From Nitrosomonas sp. Nm166 (GTDB lineage Bacteria; Pseudomonadota; Gammaproteobacteria; Burkholderiales; Nitrosomonadaceae), in NCBI RefSeq assembly GCF_900112825.1, contig NZ_FONE01000003.1, forward strand, positions 1 to 64,000: DNA of 64,000 nucleotides, read 5' to 3'. The translations under genes were made by a program, and so were the position numbers. The stretch's first letter is position 1. Every line of letters begins with the position of its first letter. The notes under the pieces were generated by a model. The model searched no databases, was not told the origin of the DNA, and worked only from the letters and a program-made list of their open reading frames with translations. Shown here piece by piece: positions 55,435 through 64,000 of the stretch.

Positions 55435-56451
55435 TTAGCGTGCTAGTGCCTCGCGCACCAGACGCACTCCGACCAGCGTGTAGCGCGAGCTCGGCGAAAT
55501 CCAGTTGCGATAGGAGGAACGGGCATATAAGGTCCAGGTATGCCATGAGCCACCCCGTCGTACTCGCACGTTACCATCGGCTGGTCCTTGCGGATCGTCG
55601 ACGGGCGATCTCGCATAATAATCTTCAGCGTACCAGTCCGAAACCCATTCCCATACGTTGCCGTGCATATCGTAAAGTCCCCACGCATTTGGCGCAAAGC
55701 TGCCAACGGGTGCAGTGAAGGCAAAATGATCATGACCTGATAACGCAAATTCGGCCCAGCGTAGCCAATACGCCTTGGCATTCGAATCAAAGACATTGGC
55801 GACTTTTAGCAAGGATTCCGGATGATCGCCGCTTGCATAGCGTGTGCGCGTGCCAGCGCGGCAGGCATATTCCCATTCCGCTTCTGTTGGTAAGCGATAT
55901 TTGACATCTTCCTTTTCGCTAAGCCAGCTTGCCAGAGCCACTGCATCGTTCCAGGTTATGTTGACGACTGGGTGATCATCTCCCTGGATAAAACCTGGAT
56001 TGCGCCACGAGTATTTTGGGTCACGGCCTTCGAAAGCATCACCGCTAACGGATTTTGTAGCATCATAATGTGGGTTGTATCCGTAGCCCCCGGTTTCATC
56101 GGCTACCGATTCCGGGACATAGCCCGAAGCTTCTATAAATTGACGAAACTGTCCAACGGTCACCTCAAACTGACCCAAGTAAAAAGCTTGCGTGATACGC
56201 ACTCGATGCACAGGTGCTTCATCCTCAAGTTCCGAAACCCGACGGCGCTCATACTGCGGATAGGCTTTTGATAAAACATCCGCTGATTCATCGCTGCCCA
56301 TCCAGAATTCACCGGCAGGAACCAGTATGAATTTCATGCCCAACGAATTCTCGACCCTAGTGGGTAATACACTTTCATTGACGGCAAGCACCAACGTGGA
56401 TCTGACAAAAATGACACCAAAAAACATCGCTGCATACACCAATCGCCGCAT
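55435..56451 (-). CDS. Exported formylglycine-generating-enzyme-like protein
   Basis: A 338-residue protein with a signal peptide (LVYAAMFFGVIFVRSTLVLA) and one FGE/sulfatase-modifying-factor domain: SLGMKFILVPAGEFWMGSDESADV, FYLGQFEVTVGQFRQFIEASGY, DHPVVNITWNDAVALASWLSEK, RLPTEAEWEYACRAGT, WGLYDMHGNVWEWVSDWY and VRRGGSWHTW. The cysteine pair that binds copper in true FGE enzymes is not evident, so it may be a non-sulfatase member, for example a lectin-like or oxidative enzyme. It stands alone; no sulfatase gene is near. Confidence 0.88.
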   Translation of the reverse strand: MRRLVYAAMFFGVIFVRSTLVLAVNESVLPTRVENSLGMKFILVPAGEFWMGSDESADVLSKAYPQYERRRVSELEDEAPVHRVRITQAFYLGQFEVTVGQFRQFIEASGYVPESVADETGGYGYNPHYDATKSVSGDAFEGRDPKYSWRNPGFIQGDDHPVVNITWNDAVALASWLSEKEDVKYRLPTEAEWEYACRAGTRTRYASGDHPESLLKVANVFDSNAKAYWLRWAEFALSGHDHFAFTAPVGSFAPNAWGLYDMHGNVWEWVSDWYAEDYYARSPVDDPQGPADGNVRVRRGGSWHTWTLYARSSYRNWISPSSRYTLVGVRLVREALAR

Positions 56452-56573
56452 GAATTACCTCCGCTAAGGTGTGGGTCACTTAAATATGGGTAAGTTTGAA
56501 GTGATGGTGATGCATAGTCATGACTCAAACAGACTCTGATAATACGTCAGGCTGACTGAGATGAGTAAAATTT

Positions 56574-56894
56574 TTATGAAGCGGTCAACCCGTCAATCCA
56601 GTGGCAGTCTGAAACCAGACATATGCCACCCAGGTCCTTTTTTGCTGGCCTCAGTTCAGCAAGCAATTTTTGTGCTTCATCTGCATGACAGGCAAGAATG
56701 ACTGAAACATTCTCATCGGCCATCAGTACATCATCAGGATTTCGTACCCCTCGTGATCCATATCCGCCGGTGTTCTTGATAACCGTATATCCACTTACAC
56801 CGCTTCTTTCTAATAATTCGATTAATTGTTCAAGTTGTTCTATTCCGGTCACAATTTCGAATCTTTTCATTAATATCATGCTATTCATATTCAT
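56574..56894 (-). CDS. Second PII-like (SbtB/CPII group) protein
   Basis: A 106-residue PII-fold protein related to the one at 22898-23227: both share GYTVIK, GGxGSxGxRxPDD and the C-terminal CLxSDCxWIxG. The ATG at 56894 has GAGGAAAA just upstream. It is not next to any transporter gene, so its target is unknown. It may have a distant partner, or act on the SbtA encoded at 21673-22665 under other conditions. Confidence 0.85.
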   Translation of the reverse strand: MNMNSMILMKRFEIVTGIEQLEQLIELLERSGVSGYTVIKNTGGYGSRGVRNPDDVLMADENVSVILACHADEAQKLLAELRPAKKDLGGICLVSDCHWIDGLTAS

Positions 56895-56984
56895 TTTTCC
56901 TCATGAATGATTAATATGAGTATAGCGAAGCTGGTTATTTTTAATAGGCTGCACCGTGTTCCCATTTCGCCATTGCTTAATAAA

Positions 56985-57124
56985 GGAAGCTCTGAATAAG
57001 TGTCTGCGCAAGTGAGTTACTGTAGGCGGTGTTCGGAAATTCATCTATCTATCTGATGTGCCCCATTTCCTGCGTTCCTTCTGCCTTGCATCTCATCGTG
57101 CTCGACGGCTTATTCAGAGCTTCC
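56985..57124. repeat. Palindromic element, family A, copy 2 (MITE-like)
   Basis: A 140-bp element with the same 16-bp ends (GGAAGCTCTGAATAAG) as 23686-23828, in inverted orientation. By eye about nine of ten bases match. It lies between the second PII-like gene and the GTPase pair. Confidence 0.9.
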
Positions 57125-57172
57125 TAAACAGGAACATCGATAATATATGCTAAAGGGAAATGTTACACTCAG

Positions 57173-57190
57173 GGAAACACTGATTGATAT
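57173..57190. repeat. Solo end of a family B element
   Basis: GGAAACACTGATTGATA matches the left terminal repeat of family B (GGAAACRCTGATTAAT) with one or two changes. No right end follows. It lies 48 bases after the family A copy, so the site seems to attract such elements, or this is a decayed copy. Confidence 0.5.
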
Positions 57191-57295
57191 TGCGGGTCTG
57201 TATTAAGGTACAGCGATTCGCAGCCGCAGCTACTGCCGTAAAGAAATGAGTAGTATTCGAAATCCGCCGATGTGGCAGTCTAACGAGGCAATCTG

Positions 57296-58525
57296 ATGAA
57301 ATTGAGTGATCTGAAAAAATGGACGAACTATTGGGAGCAGCTCCAGGCAGCGTTGCTGGAACCCAAAGTCGACAAGCAATTGCTGGAAGCATCTTTGCGC
57401 GAGGCGCGTGCAAAGATGCCGGTGCCCGTATTGTGGTTGCTGGGTAAAACGCAATCCGGCAAGACTTCGATTATCAAAGCATTGACTGGCAGCGAAGCGG
57501 CCGAGATTGGCAATGGTTTTCAGCCGTGTACGCGCAATTCCCGTTTTTACGATTTTCCTGCCGAGGTGCCGGTGGTCAGGTTTCTCGATACGCGGGGTCT
57601 GGGCGAGGTTTCGTATGATCCCGGCGAGGATATTCACTATTGCGAATCTCAGGCGCATTTGCTGGTTGCGGTCATGAAGGCGGCAGATATCAACCAGACA
57701 GCCGTGTTTGACGTGCTGCATACTATCCGCCGGCGTCATCCCGAATGGCCGTTGCTGATCGTGCAAACTTGTCTGCATGAGCTTTATCCCAATGGACATG
57801 AGCATATACATCCGTGGCCGTATGCGGATGAACCATTGCCGGATACTGTTCCGCTTGATTTACGCCGCGCTTTGCTGGCGCAGCGTAGCGCACTGAAACA
57901 AGTGCCAGGTTTCGCGCTGGTGCGCTGGGTAGCGGTCGATTTGACGCTGCCTGAAGATGGATTTACGCCGCCTGATTATGGGCTGGAAGCGCTGTGGCAA
58001 GCGATTGAATCGCTGTTGCCGTTGGGCTTGCAGCAGCAGTTAAGGGGCGATAAAGAGGTGCATGATCTGTATGCGCGCACGGCACATCAGCATATTGTGG
58101 GCTATACGCTTGCAGCGGCAGGGCTAGGTGCTTTACCTGTGGTGGATCTGGTTGCGGTATCGGCGATTCAGGCAAAACTGTTGCATAGTCTGTCGACGCT
58201 ATATGGACAGCGCTGGGATAAAAGCACTATCACAGAATTTCTCGGCCTGGTAGGCGCAGGAATTGCATCCAGCTATGTCACACGGTTGCTGAGCCGTGCT
58301 GTAGTCAAAGTGATTCCTTTCTGGGGGCAGACCATAGGTGCGGTATGGAGTGCCAGTTCCAGTGGCGCTACCACTTATGCATTGGGCAAGGCTGCAATCT
58401 ACTTTTTTGCCAGGCGCAAGGATGGCTTGAATGTTGATTCGGAGACATTGCGCGGAATTTATGCCAAAGAACTGGAACGCGGTGCGTTGATACTCAAGGA
58501 TCGCTTGCAGGGTAAATCCTCATGA
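57296..58525 (+). CDS. GTPase with C-terminal membrane-like region (first of a pair)
   Basis: A 409-residue P-loop GTPase. G1 is LLGKTQSGKTSIIKAL, G3 is FLDTRGLGE, and G4 seems replaced by a QTCLHELYP-like block instead of NKxD. The C-terminal part (about 250-345) holds hydrophobic helices (YTLAAAGLGALPVVDLVAVSAIQ, FLGLVGAGIASSYVTRLLSRAVV, IGAVWSASSSGATTYALG) of the DUF697/YcjF-like kind, typical of proteins that sense or bind membranes. It overlaps the next GTPase gene by four bases. Such pairs occur in several proteobacteria; their cellular role is not established. Confidence 0.82.
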   Translation: MKLSDLKKWTNYWEQLQAALLEPKVDKQLLEASLREARAKMPVPVLWLLGKTQSGKTSIIKALTGSEAAEIGNGFQPCTRNSRFYDFPAEVPVVRFLDTRGLGEVSYDPGEDIHYCESQAHLLVAVMKAADINQTAVFDVLHTIRRRHPEWPLLIVQTCLHELYPNGHEHIHPWPYADEPLPDTVPLDLRRALLAQRSALKQVPGFALVRWVAVDLTLPEDGFTPPDYGLEALWQAIESLLPLGLQQQLRGDKEVHDLYARTAHQHIVGYTLAAAGLGALPVVDLVAVSAIQAKLLHSLSTLYGQRWDKSTITEFLGLVGAGIASSYVTRLLSRAVVKVIPFWGQTIGAVWSASSSGATTYALGKAAIYFFARRKDGLNVDSETLRGIYAKELERGALILKDRLQGKSS

Positions 58526-60075
58526 AAAAATCTCTAAGGCATATTGATCCATTGCGATTATTGGTATTCATCCTGTTGATATTGCCTGTACTGGCATTGC
58601 TGGGTTTCGGCATATTGTGGTTGTGGCAGAGTGATCATTTGCTGTACTGGCTGATTGCGATGGCCTTATGTGGCGGGGTGGGTTACGGCTTGCAGCATTG
58701 GTTGGTGCGACGTGAACGTCAATTGTTGACAGATGCAGCTACCGAACCCAATCCGGATTGGCCGCCAAGTGCGGATGCGGTATGGCAACAGGTTGAAGCA
58801 TTGGCACAAACTTGTAACCCTGAAGACTGGCCGCTCGAAGATGGAACATGGGTGCTGAAACTGGGGCAAAAAACCTTAGAGACCGTTGCGCACTGTTACC
58901 ATCCGGATGTAGAAAAACCACTGTTCGAATTGACGTTGCCGCATACTTTGCTGATCATCGAGCGTGCAAGCCGCGATTTGCGTCGGGATATTGCTGAAAA
59001 AATACCCTTCAGCAATCGGCTGACAATCGGTGATTGGTTCCGCATCCAGCGCTGGAAAGCCAAGGCAGAACAATTATTCAATATCTATCGGGCAGGCAGG
59101 ATGATTATCAATCCGGTGAATGCGCTGCTTAGTGAAGTCTGGCAACATTTGCGGGAACGCAGCTTTGAACAGGCCGGAAATGAGCTGCACCGATGGTTTT
59201 TGCGGGCTTATGTATGCAAGGTGGGTTATTACGCCATCGATCTTTATAGCGGACGTTTATCGCTGATTGATGAAGAATCCACCACATCTCCAACACCGCT
59301 ATCCAAGGCGGATCTCAGCCAAACTGAAGAAACGGCAAAGACAGTTGCGGAACCGTTACGTATTCTGGTGCTTGGGCGATCGAATGCGGGTAAATCCAGC
59401 CTGATCAATGCCTTGTTTGGTGAACTTACGACTGCTACCGATGTGCTGCCTGATACAACCGCGACACTCAAGCCGTTCGCTTTGTCGCGCGAAGGGTTAA
59501 CCCAGGCATTGATTTTCGATAGCCCGGGTTGTGATAGCCCATTGTTTGACAATAAGCAGATGCTGGCATCAACCGAGAATGCCGACTTGATTTTATGGGT
59601 TAGCCCGGCAAATCGGCCTGACCGGCAGATTGAGCGCGACTGTTTGGATACCTTGCGTGCTTTTCAGGCCGCTCGAATGGATCGCCGTCCGCCACCTTTG
59701 CTGGTCGTTGTCAGTTTTATCGACCGATTGCGGCCGGTCAATGAATGGCAGCCGCCTTATGATCTGGTTCATCCGCTGAGTGTTAAAGCCAGCAATATAA
59801 ACGCTGCAGTGCGGGCAATCGCAACCGATCTTGCCGTACCGGTTGAGCAGGTTATTCCTGTCTGTCTGCTGGACAGTAAGGTTTATAACGTGGATGATAC
59901 GTTGTGGGCAGCGATACTGGCTCATCAGGATGAGGCGCTCAGAGTGCGCCTGATGCGCTGCCTGGATGCGAGAAAACGTGCTGAAGACTGGATCATGCTG
60001 CGGCGCCAGTTGGCCAGCGCCGGGCGATTTTTGCTGGATTTGCCAGAGATACTGGGAAAACATTTCGGACGCTAG
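58522..60075 (+). CDS. Membrane-anchored GTPase (second of a pair)
   Basis: A 517-residue protein with two N-terminal membrane helices (about 12-34 and 39-58), a long middle segment of about 215 residues without a known domain, and an Era-like GTPase domain from about residue 285: G1 VLGRSNAGKSSLINALFG, a threonine-rich switch (VLPDTTATLKPF), G3 FDSPGCDSP, then VVSFIDRLRP in the G4 place. The start codon overlaps the upstream stop (ATGA), so the two GTPases are made together and probably form a complex at the inner membrane. The DUF3750 gene follows 85 bases downstream. Confidence 0.85.
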   Translation: MKKSLRHIDPLRLLVFILLILPVLALLGFGILWLWQSDHLLYWLIAMALCGGVGYGLQHWLVRRERQLLTDAATEPNPDWPPSADAVWQQVEALAQTCNPEDWPLEDGTWVLKLGQKTLETVAHCYHPDVEKPLFELTLPHTLLIIERASRDLRRDIAEKIPFSNRLTIGDWFRIQRWKAKAEQLFNIYRAGRMIINPVNALLSEVWQHLRERSFEQAGNELHRWFLRAYVCKVGYYAIDLYSGRLSLIDEESTTSPTPLSKADLSQTEETAKTVAEPLRILVLGRSNAGKSSLINALFGELTTATDVLPDTTATLKPFALSREGLTQALIFDSPGCDSPLFDNKQMLASTENADLILWVSPANRPDRQIERDCLDTLRAFQAARMDRRPPPLLVVVSFIDRLRPVNEWQPPYDLVHPLSVKASNINAAVRAIATDLAVPVEQVIPVCLLDSKVYNVDDTLWAAILAHQDEALRVRLMRCLDARKRAEDWIMLRRQLASAGRFLLDLPEILGKHFGR

Positions 60076-60160
60076 CGGACTATAAATGTTAAAAAGCGAC
60101 TACAATTTCTACTATACTTTTGTCACTGTTAATTTTGTATTACATCTTCTGAGTAGATAA

Positions 60161-60904
60161 GTGCGCCGAACTTTACCTGGGTTTTTCCTTCTTTTGTTAC
60201 TGAATTTCATCGTTTTCATCGTCCTGGCAGCGATTCCGCACCATGCACAAGCGCAATGGTGGAAAGCGAGCCGTGAGCCGGTTGGATTGGCACCTGATCC
60301 GGCTGTAACGCCAGAAGCGATCATTCAGGTGTATGGCGCACGCGCTTATAGCTGGCGCGGTCATTTAGGCATTCATACCTGGATCGCAGTAAAGCCCACT
60401 CAAGCCAAGTCCTATACTATCTATGAAGTGATTGGTTGGTTGCAACGACGGCAAAGGCCAGTGCTGGCGATTTACGAGAATGTACCCGACAGGCGCTGGT
60501 ACGGCAATATGCCAGAGTTATTGCTGGAGAAACGTGGTGACAGTGTGGACGCGCTGATTGAAAAAATTGATCAGGCTGCGCGCAGTTATCCCTACGCCAG
60601 AAATTACACCCTCTGGCCAGGACCCAATTCCAATACCTTTACTGCCTGGGTCTCACGGGCTGTTCCGGAACTTCAACTGGATTTACCGCCAACGGCGATT
60701 GGCAAGGATTACCTCGGTTACCGGCTGGTTTCGCAAGCACCCAGTGGCAGCGGTTTCCAGATTTCAGTGTTTGGCTTGATGGGTGTGCTGGTCAGTGCAG
60801 TGGAAGGCGTTGAATTCAATTTGCTAGGATTGTCTTTTGGCGTTGACCTGGATCCACTGGCAATCAAGTTGCCGTTGGTAGGGCGCAAAGAACTGGCTTG
60901 GTAG
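60161..60904 (+). CDS. DUF3750 exported protein
   Basis: A 247-residue protein of the DUF3750 family. One N-terminal helix or signal (FFLLLLLNFIVFIVLAAIPHHAQA) is followed by the family core: VYGARAYSWRGHLGIHTWIAVKP, YEVIGWLQRR, PELLLEKRGDSVDALI, YTLWPGPNSNTFTAW and the C-terminal GLSFGVDLDPLAIKLPLVGR. The HTW and NSNTF words resemble a papain-like/NlpC-type active site but this has not been shown. The start is a GTG. It is co-directional with the GTPase pair. Confidence 0.85.
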   Translation: MRRTLPGFFLLLLLNFIVFIVLAAIPHHAQAQWWKASREPVGLAPDPAVTPEAIIQVYGARAYSWRGHLGIHTWIAVKPTQAKSYTIYEVIGWLQRRQRPVLAIYENVPDRRWYGNMPELLLEKRGDSVDALIEKIDQAARSYPYARNYTLWPGPNSNTFTAWVSRAVPELQLDLPPTAIGKDYLGYRLVSQAPSGSGFQISVFGLMGVLVSAVEGVEFNLLGLSFGVDLDPLAIKLPLVGRKELAW

Positions 60905-60962
60905 CTTCAACCTGTCATTGAGAAATAGTGGAATCGGAATACCTGAGCTCGTGGCATTTAAT

Positions 60963-60981
60963 TGATAATTATTCTTATTCA
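60963..60981 (+). promoter_or_regulatory. Fur-box-like sequence ahead of the iron importer operon
   Basis: TGATAATTATTCTTATTCA resembles the classical Fur box (GATAATGATAATCATTATC) at about 12 of 19 positions and lies 42 bases before the fbpA-like start. It sits in an AT-rich stretch where the promoter is expected. Iron-dependent repression by Fur is likely but not proven. Confidence 0.65.
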
Positions 60982-61022
60982 TAATATAGTAAAAAATAAC
61001 ATTTTTTACTGGAAACTTCGTC

Positions 61023-62036
61023 ATGTTGAGATCTCATCTAAGTCGTTATGCGATTAAAGTTTTATTCTTATTTTCCCTGTTGGGTATGCACTTGGCGCAC
61101 GCTGAAGAAGTGGTGGTTTATTCTGCGCGGATTGAGCAACTGATTAAGCCGATGTTTGATGCCTTTACCCAGGAAACCGGCATCAAAGTCAAATACACAA
61201 CAGATAACGAAGGGGCATTGCTTGCCAGACTGGAAGCCGAAGGGAAAAATACCCCTGCTGATATGCTGATAACCGCAGATGTGGGTAACCTTTGGGCAGC
61301 TGCGCGGGCAGGGTTATTGAAGCCTGTCAAATCAGAAGTACTGGAAAATAATATCCCGGCGCATTTGCAGGACCCGCAGAATGAATGGTTTGGTTTGTCA
61401 ATACGCGCACGTACACTGGTTTATAACACCAAAAAAGTGAAGCCTTCGGAACTTTCTACGTATGAAGATTTGGCTGATCCCAAGTGGAACAAACGACTGT
61501 GTCTGCGTACTTCGAAGAAAGTATATAACCAGTCGCTGGTAGCGATGATGATTGCCGAACACGGCGAAGCTGAAACCGAGAAGATTGTCAGAGGCTGGGT
61601 AGCCAACCTGGCGACAGATCCCTTATCGGATGACACCCGAGCCTTGGAATTCGTGGCATCTGGCAAATGTGATGTGACTTTGGTGAATACTTATTACTAT
61701 GGTCGGTTGATGAAGAAAGACCCCAAGCTGCCATTGGCCATTTTCTGGCCAAATCAGAATAATGGCGGGGTGCATGTCAATATTTCCGGTGCGGGCGTTA
61801 CGCGCTATAGCCGCAATGAGCAGGCTGCCATCAAACTGCTGGAATTTTTGTCATCTGAAAAAGCGCAGAACCTTTTTGCGGACGTGAACATGGAATATCC
61901 AGCCAATCCAAGAATCGCAGCGGATCCATTTGTTGCGGCGTGGGGTAGTTTTAAGCAAAACCCCATGAATCTGGCCAAAGCCGGGGAGTTACAGACAGCA
62001 GCTGTGAAACTGATGGATCGTGCAGGTTACCGGTAA
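61023..62036 (+). CDS. fbpA: Iron(III) ABC transporter substrate-binding protein
   Basis: A 337-residue periplasmic binding protein with a signal peptide (ALKVLFLFSLLGMHLAHA-like, cleaved before EEVVVYSARIEQLI). Family words are VVVYSARIEQLIKPMFDAF, TPADMLITADVGNLW, the iron-ligand tyrosines in VNTYYYGRL and the GVHVNISGAGVTRYSRN block. The protein carries ferric iron to the FbpB permease. It is the first gene of the operon and follows the Fur-box-like site. Confidence 0.92.
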   Translation: MLRSHLSRYAIKVLFLFSLLGMHLAHAEEVVVYSARIEQLIKPMFDAFTQETGIKVKYTTDNEGALLARLEAEGKNTPADMLITADVGNLWAAARAGLLKPVKSEVLENNIPAHLQDPQNEWFGLSIRARTLVYNTKKVKPSELSTYEDLADPKWNKRLCLRTSKKVYNQSLVAMMIAEHGEAETEKIVRGWVANLATDPLSDDTRALEFVASGKCDVTLVNTYYYGRLMKKDPKLPLAIFWPNQNNGGVHVNISGAGVTRYSRNEQAAIKLLEFLSSEKAQNLFADVNMEYPANPRIAADPFVAAWGSFKQNPMNLAKAGELQTAAVKLMDRAGYR

Positions 62037-62068
62037 AAATGCAGGGTGAGTGAAAAGGACCATGCAGC

Positions 62069-63742
62069 GTGTATGAGGTGGTAGAAAATAAACCATCTTC
62101 AAGCAAACATTTATTTCCACGGCCTGGTTCATACCGCTTAATGGCCATCTGGCGCTTGGTTCCCTTTATAGCGGCTGTGCTGGTGCTCGCACCCGTGGGT
62201 GTGATTGTTTCAGCGATGTTTGCGCCTACCAGTGATATTTGGCAACACCTGGTTGAAACTACGCTGCTTTCCTTGTTGGTCAATACGTTCTGGCTTGCAT
62301 TGGGAGTTATCGGAGGTACCGCATTATTGGGTATCAGTTTGGCTTGGTTTACCGCCGTTTATGAGTTTCCTGGATGCCGTTTTTTTTCCTGGGCATTATT
62401 ATTGCCAATGGCGATGCCAGCCTATGTGACAGCATTTGTCGCACTGGGCTTGTTTGATTTTACAGGTCCGATACAGACTGCCTTACGTACCTGGTTGGAT
62501 ACTGATTTATCCTGGTTTCCGGATATACGCAGCAGAGCAGGCGTCATCCTGGTCATGACCCTGGCTTTTTATCCCTATGTGTATTTGTTGGCGCGAAATG
62601 CCTTTCTGAGTCAGGGCAGGCGCTCTCTGGAGGTGGCGCAGTCTCTCGGTTTAAACCGTCAGCAAGGCTTCTTCAAAGTGGTGCTGCCGCTGGCGCGGCC
62701 GTGGATAGCCGGCGGTGTCATGCTGGTGCTGATGGAAACATTGGCAGACTTTGGTACTGTCGCAGTCTTTAACTATAATACGTTTACGACAGCTATTTAC
62801 AAGGCATGGTTTAGCATGTTTTCCTTGCAGACGGCTTCTCAGCTTGCCTCCCTATTGATTATCATGGTTTTCATCGTGATTGTTGTGGAACAGCAATTCA
62901 GGTCCCGTATGCGTTATGCTGAAAGTAAGAGGAGTGCACGGACGCAGCGCATTCGACTGACCGGCTGGTATGCTTGGCTGGTTACTGGTTTTGTTCTGAG
63001 TGTATTGTTTTGGGCATTTTTGTTACCAGTTACGCAATTGTGTATCTGGGCCATACAATCGTTTACACAAGATTATGATGTAGCCCGTTACCTGGAATTT
63101 CTCTGGCATTCATTATCGTTGTCTGGTTTGGCTGCTTTGCTGACTTGCCTGGTTGTGATTGCCGTGGTTTATGCGGCACGGCGCTATCCGGGTTCAGCCA
63201 TGCGCTATGCGGTACGTACGGCAACTATCGGCTATGCGCTGCCTGGCACAGTTTTAGCAATCGGGGTTTATGTCCCACTTGCCTGGCTGGATAAGCAGCT
63301 CAACGAATTAGCTCTGCAGTGGTTTCAGATTGAAACAGGCCAACTGATTCATGGTACGCTGATTACCATGCTGATCGCCTATTTGGTACGATTCATGGCA
63401 GTTGGCCATTATCCCATTGATGGTGCGATGCAACGCATTACCCACAGTATCGATGAAGCAGCCATGAGTCTGGGGTTGCATGGTTGGGCCATGATTAAAA
63501 AAGTACATATTCCAATATTGAAACCGGGCATTTTTACAGCTGCTACGTTAGTGTTCGTCGATGTCATGAAGGAGATGCCGATTACGCTGATGACCCGCCC
63601 ATTTGGTTGGGATACCCTGGCTGTCCGAGTGTTTGAGATGACTTCTGAAGGGCAATGGGAGCAAGCCGCGCTGCCTGCTGTAACACTTGTATTGGCTGGA
63701 TTAGTACCCATTTTCTTATTTATGCGCCAAACTGAAAAGTAA
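62069..63742 (+). CDS. fbpB: Iron(III) ABC transporter permease
   Basis: A 557-residue inner-membrane permease made of two fused permease halves, each with its EAA loop (SLEVAQSLGLNRQQGFFKVVLPLARP and SIDEAAMSLGLHGWAMIKKVHIPILKP), giving about twelve helices. This fusion is normal for FbpB/AfuB. The GTG at 62069 is used here; a later start at the MAIWRLVPF methionine would give a shorter product. It lies 32 bases after fbpA. Confidence 0.92.
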   Translation: MYEVVENKPSSSKHLFPRPGSYRLMAIWRLVPFIAAVLVLAPVGVIVSAMFAPTSDIWQHLVETTLLSLLVNTFWLALGVIGGTALLGISLAWFTAVYEFPGCRFFSWALLLPMAMPAYVTAFVALGLFDFTGPIQTALRTWLDTDLSWFPDIRSRAGVILVMTLAFYPYVYLLARNAFLSQGRRSLEVAQSLGLNRQQGFFKVVLPLARPWIAGGVMLVLMETLADFGTVAVFNYNTFTTAIYKAWFSMFSLQTASQLASLLIIMVFIVIVVEQQFRSRMRYAESKRSARTQRIRLTGWYAWLVTGFVLSVLFWAFLLPVTQLCIWAIQSFTQDYDVARYLEFLWHSLSLSGLAALLTCLVVIAVVYAARRYPGSAMRYAVRTATIGYALPGTVLAIGVYVPLAWLDKQLNELALQWFQIETGQLIHGTLITMLIAYLVRFMAVGHYPIDGAMQRITHSIDEAAMSLGLHGWAMIKKVHIPILKPGIFTAATLVFVDVMKEMPITLMTRPFGWDTLAVRVFEMTSEGQWEQAALPAVTLVLAGLVPIFLFMRQTEK

Positions 63743-63747
63743 AATTG

Positions 63748-64000
63748 ATGAGCACAGTATTGCTGCAACTTAACAACGTTCGGCAAGCTTATGGTGAGCA
63801 AGTCATCCTGCATGCCTTATCCTTGATCTTGCAAAAAGGGAACATCGGTTGTTTACTGGGTCCGAGTGGTTGCGGTAAAACCACCGCGTTGCGCTGTATT
63901 GCTGGTTTCGAGCCGATTTCAGCTGGAGAAATTTTGCTCAATGGCGCTTGTGTGAGCAGTGCAGACTTTTTTGTGCCGCCGGAACAAAGACAGATTGGGA
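63748..64000 (+). CDS. fbpC: Iron(III) ABC transporter ATP-binding protein, partial at window edge
   Basis: The first 84 residues of an ABC ATPase: LLQLNNVRQAYGEQVILHAL, then Walker A GPSGCGKTT and IAGFEPISAGEILLNG. The frame runs out of the window at the Q-loop region (PPEQRQIG). Five bases after fbpB, same strand, so it completes the fbpABC importer. Full length and the signature motif lie outside the window. Confidence 0.92.
   Translation, partial: MSTVLLQLNNVRQAYGEQVILHALSLILQKGNIGCLLGPSGCGKTTALRCIAGFEPISAGEILLNGACVSSADFFVPPEQRQIG

Overview
The window reads as chromosomal DNA of a betaproteobacterium, most likely Nitrosomonas-like. This is inferred from protein style only: the SbtA/PII-like carbon module, the type-I-secretion style repeat proteins and the RND, AlkB, ZapE and AmpG neighbours. 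There is no rRNA, tRNA or ammonia-oxidation marker to prove it. No CRISPR array was seen.

Layout. 1-3.8 kb is eroded DNA: an IS982-type transposase fragment, a copper-ATPase 3' fragment joined to the 5' end of a glycine-zipper lipoprotein gene, a His/Gly-repeat exported protein and an IS91-type remnant. 3.8-5.6 kb holds a calcium-binding FG-GAP/RTX protein with a second IS91 remnant behind it. 5.7-8.6 kb is a proteostasis operon (cbpA-cbpM-trxC-htrA). 8.8-19 kb carries a PhoX-like protein, a small membrane protein, alkB, a tripartite RND pump interrupted by an FMN reductase gene, and a PQQ-type sugar dehydrogenase. 19.2-23.7 kb has a FixJ-like two-component system divergent from an SbtA bicarbonate-transporter/PII-like cluster, with the same promoter element in front of two transcription units. 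24-31 kb is accessory DNA: an orphan 1074-residue membrane protein, a catalase, a frameshifted deaminase and a small two-gene unit (predicted DNA-binding protein plus membrane protein). 31-37.6 kb is housekeeping (zapE, ampG, xthA, pyrE, two murein enzymes). 37.7-51.1 kb encodes surface or secreted proteins: a 3005-residue adhesin-like protein with 18 repeats, a Sel1 protein, an exported tail-collar protein and a seven-repeat FG-GAP protein. 51-55.3 kb is a toxin-antitoxin cluster (Fic, VapBC-like, zeta-like kinase with antitoxin, HicB-like remnant). 55.4-64 kb carries an exported FGE-like protein, a second PII-like protein, two coupled GTPase genes, a DUF3750 protein and the start of an iron(III) ABC importer operon behind a Fur-box-like sequence.

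Dispersed palindromic elements of about 140 bp recur through the window. There are two copies each of two related families and one of a third, plus a shorter inverted repeat. The toxin-antitoxin pair at 52.8-53.5 kb lies between two 72-bp direct repeats. Three proteins look like type I secretion substrates, but no dedicated type I ABC exporter is present here.

The best candidates for undescribed biology are the twin promoter element around the SbtA/PII cluster, the 1074-residue sensor-like membrane protein, the small DNA-binding/membrane pair at 30.1-30.9 kb, and the conserved C-terminal module shared by the two FG-GAP proteins.
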